Shown: positions 15,543 to 24,503, counted from the stretch's first letter. The stretch is 64,000 bases of DNA from Rubrivivax sp051861265 (GCA_051861265.1 JBHYDA010000004.1:310001-374000), one strand, 5' to 3'. A program made the numbers and translations. Notes: generated from the sequence alone by a model not told the origin.

Positions 15543-17201
15543 TCAGGCGGCCTTCAGCCCCAGCATCGCCCGGCCCACCGATTCGGCCACCTCGATGCCG
15601 TCTACCCCGGCAGACATGATGCCGCCGGCATAGCCCGCACCTTCACCCGCCGGGTACAGGCCGCGCGTGTTCAGGCTCTGGTGGTCGCGTCCGCGCGTGA
15701 TGCGCAGCGGCGAGCTGGTGCGTGTTTCCACGCCCGTGAGCACGGCGTCGGGCATCGAGAAACCCTTGATCTGCCGCTCGAAGGCGGGCAGGGCTTCGCG
15801 GATGGCGTCCAGCACATACACGGGCAGGCTGGGCTGCTTCGGGTCGGCCAGGTCGGTGAGGTGCACGCCGGGCTTGTAGCTGGGCAGCACGCTGCCGAAG
15901 ACGGCGCTCTTCTGGCGCTTGATGAAGTCGCCTACCAATTGGCCCGGCGCGAGGTAGTTGCCGTTGCCGAGTTCGAAGGCGCGGCTTTCCCAGATGCGCT
16001 GGAAGGCCACGCCGTCCAGCGGATTCACCGGTCCGTCGACCTTGCCGTCCTGCCGGTAATCCTGCGGGTTGATGCCCACCACGATGCCGGCGTTCGCATT
16101 GCGCTCGTTGCGGCTGTACTGGCTCATGCCGTTGGTGACGACACGGTTGGGTTCCGACGTGGCGGCCACCACCGTGCCCCCGGGGCACATGCAGAAGCTG
16201 TAGACGGCGCGGCCGTTGCCCGCGTGGTGCACCAGTTTGTAGTCGGCCGCGCCCAGGATGGGGTGGCCGGCGCTCGGCCCGAAACGCGCGCGGTCGATCA
16301 CGCCCTGCGGGTGCTCGATGCGGAAACCCACCGAGAAGGGTTTGGCCTCCAGGTAGACGCCGCGCTGCTGCAGCATCGCGAAGGTGTCGCGTGCGCTGTG
16401 GCCCAGGGCCAGCACCACGTGCTCGGCCTCGATCTGCTCGCCGCTGGCCAGGGTCAGGCCACGCACCTGACCTGCCTCGATGTGCACATCGGTCACGTGC
16501 TGCTGGAAGCGGATTTCGCCGCCCAGCGCCTCGATGTCGGCGCGCAGCTTCTCCACCATGCCCACCAGGCGGAAGGTGCCGATGTGCGGCTTGGCGACGT
16601 AGAGGATTTCCTCCGGCGCGCCCGCCTTCACGAACTCGGTCAGCACCTTGCGCGTGAGGTGGCGCGGGTCGGAGATCTGGCTCCAGAGCTTGCCGTCGCT
16701 GAAAGTGCCGGCCCCGCCTTCGCCGAACTGCACGTTCGACTCGGGGTTCAGCACGCTCTTGCGCCACAGGCCCCAGGTGTCCTTGGTGCGCTCGCGAACC
16801 TCTTTCCCACGCTCCAGCACCAGCGGGCGCAGGCCCATCTGCGCCAGGATCAGCGCGGCGAAGATGCCGCAGGGCCCGAAGCCGATGACCACGGGGCGCG
16901 GCCGGCCGCGCGTGGCGAAGTCGGCGGGCGCGTGCCCCACGAACTTGTAGCCGGTGTCGGGCGTCACACGCACATGCGGGTCGCCAGCAAACCGTGCGAG
17001 CACGGCGGCTTCACCCTCGACCTCGCAGTCGATGGTGTAGCTCAGCACGATCGCGGTCTTCTTCCGCGCGTCCCATGCGCGCTTGAAGACCGTGAAGGAC
17101 TTCAGCGCTGCATCGGCGATGCCCAGACGTGCGAGAACGGCCACGCGCAGCGCAGCCTCCGCATGGTCGAGCGGCAGTCGGAGTTCAGTGATGCGCAGCA
17201 T
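15543..17201 (-). CDS. FAD-dependent dehydrogenase (COG2509 type)
   Basis: The 552-residue protein has a small N-terminal domain (about residues 1-95), then the FAD-binding Rossmann motif VIGFGPCGIFAALILAQMG and VLERGKEVRERT. Further conserved stretches are NVQFGEGGAGTFSDGKL, HIGTFRL, ALGHSARDTF, CMCPGGTVVAATSEP, and the C-terminal FAD motif GLYPAGEGAGYAGGIMSAG. This is the widespread uncharacterised COG2509 dehydrogenase family; the reaction is unknown. It lies on - and is preceded on that strand by a small basic protein gene 91 bp upstream. Confidence 0.9.
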   Translation of the reverse strand: MLRITELRLPLDHAEAALRVAVLARLGIADAALKSFTVFKRAWDARKKTAIVLSYTIDCEVEGEAAVLARFAGDPHVRVTPDTGYKFVGHAPADFATRGRPRPVVIGFGPCGIFAALILAQMGLRPLVLERGKEVRERTKDTWGLWRKSVLNPESNVQFGEGGAGTFSDGKLWSQISDPRHLTRKVLTEFVKAGAPEEILYVAKPHIGTFRLVGMVEKLRADIEALGGEIRFQQHVTDVHIEAGQVRGLTLASGEQIEAEHVVLALGHSARDTFAMLQQRGVYLEAKPFSVGFRIEHPQGVIDRARFGPSAGHPILGAADYKLVHHAGNGRAVYSFCMCPGGTVVAATSEPNRVVTNGMSQYSRNERNANAGIVVGINPQDYRQDGKVDGPVNPLDGVAFQRIWESRAFELGNGNYLAPGQLVGDFIKRQKSAVFGSVLPSYKPGVHLTDLADPKQPSLPVYVLDAIREALPAFERQIKGFSMPDAVLTGVETRTSSPLRITRGRDHQSLNTRGLYPAGEGAGYAGGIMSAGVDGIEVAESVGRAMLGLKAA

Positions 17202-17292
17202 GGGATGCCGTGTGCTGCACCCGGCCCGCCGTCGGAGTGGACGGGCCTCCAGCCCGGCCCGGCCTGCGCGTGGAGGCCAGGCGCCGTGGGCT

Positions 17293-17460
17293 TCAGCCGC
17301 CCTTCTTGGGGCGCTTGCCGGGGTTCTTCTTGCTGCGGGTGTGCGAACCGCGCTCGAGGCTGCTCTTCTGGCCGCGGTGCACCGTCACGGTCACGCCAGC
17401 GGGGGCGGGGGGGCGGGGCGTGGCGCGCTTGTCGGCTTCGGTACGGATCTTCTGGGCCAT
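17293..17460 (-). CDS. Small highly basic hypothetical protein (55 residues)
   Basis: The frame begins MAQKIRTEADKRATPRPPAP and ends SKKNPGKRPKKGG, about a third Lys/Arg, with no cysteine and no hydrophobic segment. A GAAAG ribosome site lies about 7 nt before ATG. The composition suggests a nucleic-acid-binding or disordered protein, but I do not recognise a family. It lies between the flavoprotein gene (same strand) and lpxC (divergent). An 8-bp inverted repeat (GGCCTCCA/TGGAGGCC at 17244-17251 and 17271-17278) follows its stop on the coding strand. Confidence 0.55.
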   Translation of the reverse strand: MAQKIRTEADKRATPRPPAPAGVTVTVHRGQKSSLERGSHTRSKKNPGKRPKKGG

Positions 17461-17640
17461 GATCGGCTTTCAAGGAAATTGGGGTCGAACCCGCGATTAG
17501 GCCACAGCTTCGCCCCGCCCCGCCAGCCGCGGGCCTGCGGCCTGCGTCGAAACCGCCACGCTGCGCGCGTGTCCGGGCGTGCCGCACGGCACGGCGGGCC
17601 TGGCTGAAGATGGGCCGACCGATGGCCGACAATCACGCCC

Positions 17641-18576
17641 ATGATCCAGCAGCGCACCTTGAAAGCCCTGACCCGCGCCGTCGGTGTCGGCGTGCACAGC
17701 GGCCAGAAGGTCGAGCTCACGCTGCGCCCGGCCCCGCCCGACACTGGCGTGGTCTTCCGCCGTGTCGACCTGCCCGAGCCCGTGGACATCCCTGTCGACG
17801 CCTTCGCGGTCAGCGACACGCGCATGGCCAGCACCATCAGCCCCGGCGGCAACCCCGACGCGCCCAAGGTGCAGACCATCGAGCACCTGATGTCGGCCTG
17901 CGCCGGCCTGGGCCTGGACAACCTCATCGTCGACATCACGGCCGAAGAAGTGCCCATCCTCGACGGCAGCGCCGCCAGCTTCGTCTTCCTGCTGCAGAGC
18001 GCCGGCATCCAGCTGCAAGACGCGCCCAAGCGCTTCCTGAAGGTGCTCAAGCCCGTGGAGATCCGCGAGGGCGAAGGCCCCAGCCTCAAGTGGGCGCGCC
18101 TGGAGCCCTTCCACGGCTACAAGCTCAGCTTCGAGATCGAGTTCAACCACCCCGCGGTCGACGCCACGGGCCGGCGCGTGGAGTTCGATTTTTCCGGCGG
18201 CCAGTACAAGCGCGACATCGCGCGCGCCCGCACCTTCGGCTTCACGAAAGACGTGGAACTGATGCGCTCGCGTGGCCTCGGCCTCGGCGGCAACATGGAC
18301 AACGTGATCGTCATCGACGACGTGAAGGTGCTCAACGCCGAGGGCCTGCGCTACGACGACGAGTTCGTGAAGCACAAGATCCTCGACGCCATCGGCGACC
18401 TGCACATCGCCGGCAAGCCGCTGCTGGCCAGCTACGTGGCCTACAAGAGCGGCCACGCGCTGAACAACAAGCTGCTGCGCAAGCTGCTGGCCGACCCCGG
18501 CGCCTACGAGGTGGTCAGTTTCGAGCGCGAAGCCGATGCGCCGCGCGGCTTCGCCGAACTGGCGCCGGCCTGGTAA
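17641..18576 (+). CDS. lpxC: LpxC, UDP-3-O-acyl-N-acetylglucosamine deacetylase
   Basis: LpxC is the zinc deacetylase that commits UDP-3-O-acyl-GlcNAc to lipid A synthesis, in the cytoplasm. The 311-residue protein begins QQRTLKALTRAVGVGVHSG and carries the zinc ligands His82 (EHLMSA), His245 and Asp249 (HKILDAIGD), plus VPILDGSAASFVFLLQ and RARTFGF. Length is standard. A GACAAT box at 17628-17633 ends 7 nt before ATG, which suggests a leaderless or nearly leaderless transcript. LpxC often follows ftsZ directly in relatives; here about 7 kb separates them. Confidence 0.97.
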   Translation: MIQQRTLKALTRAVGVGVHSGQKVELTLRPAPPDTGVVFRRVDLPEPVDIPVDAFAVSDTRMASTISPGGNPDAPKVQTIEHLMSACAGLGLDNLIVDITAEEVPILDGSAASFVFLLQSAGIQLQDAPKRFLKVLKPVEIREGEGPSLKWARLEPFHGYKLSFEIEFNHPAVDATGRRVEFDFSGGQYKRDIARARTFGFTKDVELMRSRGLGLGGNMDNVIVIDDVKVLNAEGLRYDDEFVKHKILDAIGDLHIAGKPLLASYVAYKSGHALNNKLLRKLLADPGAYEVVSFEREADAPRGFAELAPAW

Positions 18577-18585
18577 GGCGCCGCC

Positions 18586-18771
18586 ATGCTCATCTTCCGC
18601 CTCGTCTTCGGCCTGCTGCTGGTGTGCGGGCTGCTGTGCTTCGCGATGTACATCGGCACCGGGCAGGCGGTGTGGCGCCGCCGCGGCATCGTCATCGTGA
18701 AGTGGACGGTGCTGGCGGCGTTCGGCTTCTTCGCGGTGCTGATCCTGGAGCGGCTGGCGCTGGTGCTCTGA
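18586..18771 (+). CDS. Small two-helix membrane protein downstream of lpxC
   Basis: The 61-residue product is almost entirely hydrophobic: one helix from about residues 3-24, a short basic loop (WRRRG), and a second helix from about 36-58. It starts 9 bp after lpxC on the same strand, so it is probably co-transcribed. I recognise no named family. A role at the inner membrane linked to envelope synthesis is only a guess from position. Confidence 0.65.
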   Translation: MLIFRLVFGLLLVCGLLCFAMYIGTGQAVWRRRGIVIVKWTVLAAFGFFAVLILERLALVL

Positions 18772-18799
18772 GGCCGGCGCCGCGCTGCCGTTGGCGGGC

Positions 18800-19960
18800 T
18801 CAGCGCCCGCTGGCCTGGGCTGCGCTGCGGCGTTCACCGACCTTGATCTTCAGCGTCAGCGCCTCGGCACCGCGCTGCACCTTCAGCGCAGCGGCCTGAT
18901 CGGGCGGCAGCGCGGCAACGGCGGCAAAAAGGTCGCCGACGTTGCGCACCTCGCGCTCACCCACCTGCACCACCACATCGCCCGGGCGCAGGCCGCCCTG
19001 CGCGGCAGGGCCGTTCTGCAACACGCCGGTGATCAGCACACCCTGGCGCACGGGCAGGTTCAGGCTCTCGGCGAGTTCGGCCGTGAGGTCGCGCGGCTCC
19101 ACGCCTATCCAGCCGCGGCGCACCTTGCCGTCGCGCAACAGTTGCTCCATCACCTGGCGCGCGGTGTCCACCGGCACCGCAAAGCCGATGCCCAGGCTGC
19201 CGCCGCTGCGGCTGAAGATGGCGGTGTTGATGCCCACCAGCGCGCCGCTGGCATCCACCAATGCGCCACCGGAATTGCCGGGGTTGATGGCTGCATCGGT
19301 CTGGATGAAGTTCTGGAAGCGCGAGCTGCCGGCGTCGCTGCGGTCGAGCGCGCTGACGATGCCGGCCGTCACCGTCTGCCCGACGTTGAAGGGGTTGCCG
19401 ATGGCCAGCACCGCATCACCGACCTGCAGCGCCCGCACATCGCCCAGCGCCATCACGGGCAGCTCGCCGAGTTCGATCTTCAGCACGGCGATGTCGGTCT
19501 CGGGGTCGCTGCCCACCAGGCGCGCGCGGGTCTGGCGGCCGTCGGTCAGTTGCACTTCGATCTCGCTGGCGTCTTCCACCACGTGGTGGTTGGTGAGCAG
19601 GTAGCCCTCGGGCGAGACGATGACGCCCGACCCCAGGCCCACCTGCGGCGTGGCCGGGCCGTCACCGAAGAAGAAGCGGTAGCGCGGGTCGCTGTGCGGG
19701 TTGTTGCGCGCCATCTTGGTGGCGCTGATGCTCACCACCGCAGGCGCCGCCAGGCGGGCGGCCATCGCGTAACCGCTGCTGCTGGCCGCCGGGCCGGCCG
19801 GCCGCGCCACCTGGAAGAGCGTGGGGCTGGGCAACATCGCCCCGGCCACCCCGCCGGCGCCTCCGGGCAGCCAGTCGGGCTTGAGTGTCAGCAGCACGAA
19901 CAGCACCGCCACCGCCACCGTCACGGCCTGCGAAAAGACGAGCCAGGTTCTGCGCCACAT
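18800..19960 (-). CDS. DegS/AlgW-like membrane-anchored HtrA protease with one PDZ domain
   Basis: The 386-residue product has an N-terminal membrane anchor (about 7-26), a trypsin-like domain with the catalytic triad His126 (NHHVVED), Asp156 (ETDIAVLK) and Ser230 (NPGNSGGALVD), and a single PDZ domain from about 280. One PDZ plus an uncleaved anchor is the layout of DegS/AlgW, which cut anti-sigma factors in response to envelope stress. The start was set at ATG 19960 because the peptide becomes membrane-anchor-like there; upstream codons would add a non-typical extension. It is divergent from the NIF3 gene with a 38-bp gap and converges on the small membrane protein. Confidence 0.9.
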   Translation of the reverse strand: MWRRTWLVFSQAVTVAVAVLFVLLTLKPDWLPGGAGGVAGAMLPSPTLFQVARPAGPAASSSGYAMAARLAAPAVVSISATKMARNNPHSDPRYRFFFGDGPATPQVGLGSGVIVSPEGYLLTNHHVVEDASEIEVQLTDGRQTRARLVGSDPETDIAVLKIELGELPVMALGDVRALQVGDAVLAIGNPFNVGQTVTAGIVSALDRSDAGSSRFQNFIQTDAAINPGNSGGALVDASGALVGINTAIFSRSGGSLGIGFAVPVDTARQVMEQLLRDGKVRRGWIGVEPRDLTAELAESLNLPVRQGVLITGVLQNGPAAQGGLRPGDVVVQVGEREVRNVGDLFAAVAALPPDQAAALKVQRGAEALTLKIKVGERRSAAQASGR

Positions 19961-19998
19961 CGAAGGAGGTTTCTCACGCGTGCCCGACAATGCGCGCC

Positions 19999-20751
19999 AT
20001 GGCGAATCGGGCGGAAATCGATGAATACCTGCAGCTGCTGCTGCAGCCACAAGCCTTCAAGGATTATGGGCCGAACGGTCTGCAGGTTGAGGGTTCACCC
20101 GAGGTGCGTCGCATCGCATCCGGGGTGACGGCCAGCTTGGCTTTCATCGACGCGGCCATTGCCGACGGGGCCGACACGCTCATCGTGCACCACGGCCTTT
20201 TCTGGCGCGGGCAGGACGGGCGACTGACGGGCTGGTTGGGCGCGCGCGTGCGCCGCCTGATGACGGCCGGCGTGAACCTCTTCGCCTACCACCTGCCGCT
20301 GGACGCGCACGCCGAGCTCGGCAACAACGCGCAGCTCGGGCTGCGGCTGGGGCTGCAGGCCGACGGCCGCTTCGGCGAGCAAGCGCTGGGCCTCATCGGC
20401 CCGGCGTCGGGCCCACTCGCTACCTTGCCAGCGCTGGTGCAGGCCGCGCAGGCCACCCTCGGCCGCGCGCCCGTGGTGGTGCCCGGGGATGGCCGTGCGC
20501 TGCGGCGTGTGGCCTGGTGCACGGGCGGTGCGCAGGGCTACTTCGAAGACGCCATCGCGGCGGGGGCCGATGCCTTCATCACGGGCGAGATCTCCGAGCC
20601 CCAGGCACACTTGGCGCGCGAAACCGGTGTGGCCTTCATCGCCTGCGGGCATCACGCCACCGAGCGCTACGGCGCGCCGGCCGTGGCGGCGCAGGTGGCG
20701 GCGCACTTCGGCGTGCCGCATCGCTTCATCGAGATCGACAATCCGGCATGA
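19999..20751 (+). CDS. NIF3/YbgI-family dinuclear metal-binding protein
   Basis: The 250-residue protein belongs to the NIF3 family (E. coli YbgI). It shows YGPNGLQVEG, VTASLAFIDAAI, the metal-binding VHHGLFWRG, YHLPLDAH, TGEISEPQAH and the C-terminal CGHHATERYG motif. The biochemical role is poorly defined; members have been linked to hydrolase or metal-insertion functions. I chose ATG 19999 because a GACAAT box (19986-19991) ends exactly 7 nt upstream, the same spacing as at lpxC. ATG 19990 would overlap that box. Confidence 0.9.
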   Translation: MANRAEIDEYLQLLLQPQAFKDYGPNGLQVEGSPEVRRIASGVTASLAFIDAAIADGADTLIVHHGLFWRGQDGRLTGWLGARVRRLMTAGVNLFAYHLPLDAHAELGNNAQLGLRLGLQADGRFGEQALGLIGPASGPLATLPALVQAAQATLGRAPVVVPGDGRALRRVAWCTGGAQGYFEDAIAAGADAFITGEISEPQAHLARETGVAFIACGHHATERYGAPAVAAQVAAHFGVPHRFIEIDNPA

Positions 20752-20818
20752 GGACGCGCAACTGCGCCTGCGCGCAGGTGCGCGCTGCATGCCGGGCCCG
20801 AGCTCTGGGAGGGCCGGC

Positions 20819-21805
20819 ATGAAGCCCTTGCTCGTGACCATGGGCGATGCGGCCGGCATCGGCCCGGAGATCATCGCCAGCGCTTTCCGCCAGGGTGCGT
20901 TGGCCGATGCCGTGGTGCTGGGCTGCCCCGAGGTGCTGCGCCGTGCCGGCAGCCCGATGACGGCGCTGATCGACCGCCCGGGCGACCTGGCCGCCGTGCC
21001 GCCGGGCTGTCTGCCGGTGTTGCGCCCGCCCGGTTTGCCGGCGGGCCTGGTGGCGCTGCCGTTGGGGCAGATCGACGCGCGCAACGGTGCGGCCGCAGCG
21101 CGCTGCATCGAACATGCCGTCGCACTGCTGCAGGCCGGCGAAGGCGGTGCGCTGGTGACAGCGCCCATCCACAAGGAGGCGCTGGCCGCGGCAGGCGTGC
21201 CCTACCCGGGCCACACCGAGATGCTGCAGGCCCTGGCCGCGCAGACCGGCCAGCCGCTGCCGCCGGTGCGCATGATGCTGGCCAACGAAGAGCTGCGCGT
21301 GGTGCTGGTGACCATCCACCTCTCGCTGCGCCGCGCGCTGGACGCCGTCACCTTCGACGCGGTGCTCGACACGCTGCGCATCGCCCACCGCGCCGCGGCC
21401 GCCTGGGGCCAGGCGCGGCCGCGCATTGCGGTGGCAGGCCTGAACCCGCATGCCGGCGAAGGCGGGCTTTTCGGGGATGAAGAGATCACCACCATCGCGC
21501 CCGCCGTGCAGGCCGCGGTGGCGGAAGGCATCACCGCCAGCGGCCCCTACGCGCCCGACACCGTGTTCATGCGCGCGCGCCGCGGCGAGTTCGATCTGGT
21601 GGTGGCCATGACGCACGACCACGGGCTCATCCCGGTGAAGTACCTGGGCGTGGAGCAGGGCGTCAACGTCACGCTGGGCCTGCCTTTCGTGCGAACCAGC
21701 CCCGACCACGGCACCGCCTTCGACATCGCCGGCCAGGGCCGGGCCGATGCGAGCAGCCTGCGTGCGGCGGTGCAGATGGCGCGCCGGCTGGCCGCGGCCG
21801 CTTGA
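20819..21805 (+). CDS. pdxA: PdxA, 4-hydroxythreonine-4-phosphate dehydrogenase
   Basis: PdxA oxidises 4-phosphohydroxy-L-threonine with NAD in the pyridoxal-5-phosphate pathway. The 328-residue product shows VTMGDAAGIGPEIIA at the start, TAPIHKEAL, and the three metal-binding histidines in YPGHTEML, TIHLSL and THDHGLIPVKYL. AGLNPHAGEGGLFGDEE and GTAFDIAGQG are also typical. A GGAGG ribosome site precedes ATG. It lies 67 bp after the NIF3 gene, and its stop is directly followed by the stop of the convergent DUF1631 gene. Confidence 0.95.
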   Translation: MKPLLVTMGDAAGIGPEIIASAFRQGALADAVVLGCPEVLRRAGSPMTALIDRPGDLAAVPPGCLPVLRPPGLPAGLVALPLGQIDARNGAAAARCIEHAVALLQAGEGGALVTAPIHKEALAAAGVPYPGHTEMLQALAAQTGQPLPPVRMMLANEELRVVLVTIHLSLRRALDAVTFDAVLDTLRIAHRAAAAWGQARPRIAVAGLNPHAGEGGLFGDEEITTIAPAVQAAVAEGITASGPYAPDTVFMRARRGEFDLVVAMTHDHGLIPVKYLGVEQGVNVTLGLPFVRTSPDHGTAFDIAGQGRADASSLRAAVQMARRLAAAA

Positions 21806-24232
21806 TCAGCGCGTGGCCGGCGCGGCGCCGCTGAGCGCCGAGAGCTGGCGGCGCGCCCGCGCGGTGGCGCGCTCGATCAGGTAAGCGCTCTCGAAGGCCT
21901 TGAGCCGGCCTGTCTCGCACAGGCGCGTGAGCATGCGTTGCGTCAGCGAGATCGTCTTCCGGTGCCGCCCGCCGTGGCTGAAGATGTAGAAGCTCTTGGC
22001 CGGGCTGACGTGCGAGAGGCGCACCTTCTTCCAGTCGCCGTCCAGTTGCATCTGGTAGGCGAAGCCGATCTCCAGCTGGGTCACCAGGGCCGCCCCTTGC
22101 GGGGTTTCTTCGGCATCGGCGGCCGGCAGGCCGGGCGCCAGTGGGCGGTTGTCGGGCGGCGCTTCGGGCTCGGCGCTGAGGTCGATGTCGACCTCGCCCG
22201 ACCAGTTCACTGCCGCTTCGCTGACCAGGCCCACCCGCTGCGCTTCTTCGCTGCTCAGCTGCTGCGGCATCTCTTCCGTCAGCACGGGCAGGTTGGTGCT
22301 GGCCGAGAGCTCGTCGCGCGAGGGCGGCGGGCGCTTGAGCGCACGGTCGACCTCGTGCGCCATCAGGTTGATGTCGAGCTGGCTGGTCGGCGCGTGCTTC
22401 AGCGCGTTGGCGTGCGCCGGCATCAACTGGCCGAAGAAGTCGCGCCGCGCCTCCTCGGGCCAGCCGATGAGGTTCATGCCTTCGGTCAGGTCCTGCATCA
22501 GCTTGGGCAGCTGGGTCAGGAAGGCCTTGCGCAGGGCCGGCGTGGCCTTGGGCTGCACGCTCAGGAACAGATCGCGCGCCACGGTGCGCAGACGCTGCGC
22601 CAGGGCACCGTCGGCGCCGCCTTGTTCGGCGGCGCGCAGCAGCACCTGGCTCCAGACCTTGCTGATGAAGTCACGCAGGAAGGGCGGCGCCTGCACGTCC
22701 TTCAACTCGCCCTGCAGGCGCTGCGCGTAGAGCTGGCGCAGGCGCTGCTGCTCTTCCTTCTCGGTCAGCAGCGCGGCGGCGGCCTGGTCGGGGCCAGCCT
22801 GACGAGCCAGATCGGCCGTGAAGGCCTCCAGGGCGGCGAGCTTCTGCTCGTAGACGTCGATCTGTTCGAAATCGCCGTCCACCACCTCGTGGATCAGCGC
22901 CTTCACCTTGGCCAGGAACTGCTTCGCGCCTTCGTCGCCGAAGTCTTCGAAGGCGGCACCCAGCGAGGCGATGCGGTTGATGAAGCGCCGCACCGGGTGC
23001 TTGCGCGACGAGAAGAAGCTCGGGTCGCCCAGCGCCGCGCGCAGCACGGGCAGCTGCAGCCGGGCGATCTGGCGCGCCATCTGCGGCGGCACCTTGGGGT
23101 CGGCCAGGATCTGATCGAAGAGGAAGCCGATGACGTCGATCACCATGTGATCGAGCGCGCCTTTGGAGGCGCCGCGCAACTCGTCACGGTGGGCGCGGAT
23201 GAGGTTGGCCGGCTGCTGGTACTCGCCGCCGTCACCGGCCACGTCGCCGTAGTCGCTGACGTAGGCGCCGCTGGCTGCCGGCCCGTCGACATAGGCCAGC
23301 CGCCGGATCAGCGTCATCATGCCGGGGTCGACGTGGCCGAACATGCCGCCACGGGGCGCTGGCATGGCGCCGCCGCGGCCGGGATAGGCGCCGGGGCGTG
23401 TGGAACTGCCGAAACCGCCCGTGCGCTGGCCGCTGTCAGGCCGGCCACCCAGGCCGCTGGGGCGGCTGGACTCGGCCTCGGCACCAGGGTCGGTGCCGGC
23501 GAAGGCGCCGCCGCCCGGCGCGCGCGGTGCGCGGTTGCGCACGGTCAGGCCCACGGGCTGCACGCCGGCACGGCGCAGGTCGTTCAGGATGTCGGCGTAG
23601 CACCCGCGCAGCAGACCGCCCAGCGAACGACTGATCTCGGTGGTGAGCACCTTGCGCACGTCGGCGCGGTCGGAGACGGTCTCGATGCCGCGCAGCATCG
23701 CGTGGCCGACGAGGTCGGGCTTGAGCGGGTTGCGGTCGCGTTCGCCGCCGGCGTCGCCGATCATGGCGCTGACAAAGCCGTCGAGCTCGCGCAGTTCCCA
23801 CTCGCAGGCGGCAGAGACATCCATGCCAAAGCGCTCGGCCGAGATCTGCGCTTCGACCTCCTTGTCTTCGACGAGGCTCAACGAGGCCCAGTCGGTGTGG
23901 CCCGAGAGCGACGGTGTGTGGGGGCTGCCCGTGCGCGTGCGGGCATCCAGGCCACCCTCGCGCGTGGCTGCGGGGCCGCCCACGGGGCCCAGTTCGCGGA
24001 GCACGCGCTCGTCCAGGGCGTCATTGAAGGCCAGCGCGAACATCGCCGACTTTCGATTGAGTTCGAACTGCGCGCCCAACAGGCCGTCGCGCTGGTAGGC
24101 GTTGCTGGCGGCCAGGGCGGCCAGGCCGAGGCTCTCGATCGTGCGTTCGGCAGCCTCGCGCGCCGCAAGTTTCAGGCGCTGCACGGCCGCCTCCAGCGGC
24201 GCGGGCAGGCGGTGAATGGGGTTGGGCTTCAT
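21806..24232 (-). CDS. DUF1631 family protein (808 residues)
   Basis: This large, mostly helical cytoplasmic protein belongs to the DUF1631 family found in beta- and gammaproteobacteria. It begins MKPNPIHRLPAPLEAAVQ; I placed the start at ATG 24232 because the 19 upstream codons look unrelated. A Gly/Ser/Arg-rich low-complexity segment lies near residues 225-285. The C terminus contains VRLSHVSPAKSFYIFSHGG followed by RKTISLTQRML, resembling a PilZ-like fold that in some relatives binds cyclic-di-GMP; that link is tentative. No signal or membrane segment is visible. It is divergent from petA and converges on pdxA. Confidence 0.83.
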   Translation of the reverse strand: MKPNPIHRLPAPLEAAVQRLKLAAREAAERTIESLGLAALAASNAYQRDGLLGAQFELNRKSAMFALAFNDALDERVLRELGPVGGPAATREGGLDARTRTGSPHTPSLSGHTDWASLSLVEDKEVEAQISAERFGMDVSAACEWELRELDGFVSAMIGDAGGERDRNPLKPDLVGHAMLRGIETVSDRADVRKVLTTEISRSLGGLLRGCYADILNDLRRAGVQPVGLTVRNRAPRAPGGGAFAGTDPGAEAESSRPSGLGGRPDSGQRTGGFGSSTRPGAYPGRGGAMPAPRGGMFGHVDPGMMTLIRRLAYVDGPAASGAYVSDYGDVAGDGGEYQQPANLIRAHRDELRGASKGALDHMVIDVIGFLFDQILADPKVPPQMARQIARLQLPVLRAALGDPSFFSSRKHPVRRFINRIASLGAAFEDFGDEGAKQFLAKVKALIHEVVDGDFEQIDVYEQKLAALEAFTADLARQAGPDQAAAALLTEKEEQQRLRQLYAQRLQGELKDVQAPPFLRDFISKVWSQVLLRAAEQGGADGALAQRLRTVARDLFLSVQPKATPALRKAFLTQLPKLMQDLTEGMNLIGWPEEARRDFFGQLMPAHANALKHAPTSQLDINLMAHEVDRALKRPPPSRDELSASTNLPVLTEEMPQQLSSEEAQRVGLVSEAAVNWSGEVDIDLSAEPEAPPDNRPLAPGLPAADAEETPQGAALVTQLEIGFAYQMQLDGDWKKVRLSHVSPAKSFYIFSHGGRHRKTISLTQRMLTRLCETGRLKAFESAYLIERATARARRQLSALSGAAPATR

Positions 24233-24456
24233 CAGAGGTTGGCGAGGGTCTGCGCGCGGGCCACAGAGTAACCGCCAAGTATGCGGCATCGATCCTGAAG
24301 CCGCGGGCCGTGCAGGGGCCCTGGGCGGGGCGTTGTCGTCATGGCGTCACCGATGGTTGCCACTCGGTACATCTTTCGGCACCTGAAGCGCTTTCTGAAT
24401 GGCCGCGGTGCGCGCTCGGCATTGGCGGCACGTCAGCCCGGCGAAGGCCGCTCGGC

Positions 24457-24462
24457 TAGAAT
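24457..24462 (+). promoter_or_regulatory. Candidate -10 box of the petABC operon
   Basis: TAGAAT lies 41 nt before the petA start codon in the divergent gap of 271 bp between the DUF1631 gene and petA. No good -35 element is visible 16-18 bp upstream, so this is only a candidate. I see nothing else distinctive in the gap. Confidence 0.35.
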
Positions 24463-24503
24463 GGATGGTTGATCTGAACCCTGCAGCTGCACCGAGGAAC
24501 TTC

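Noticed and set aside
17244..17278. 8-bp inverted repeat GGCCTCCA/TGGAGGCC as a terminator for the small basic protein gene
   Set aside because: The loop is long (19 nt) and no T-run follows; easily a chance pairing in GC-rich DNA.
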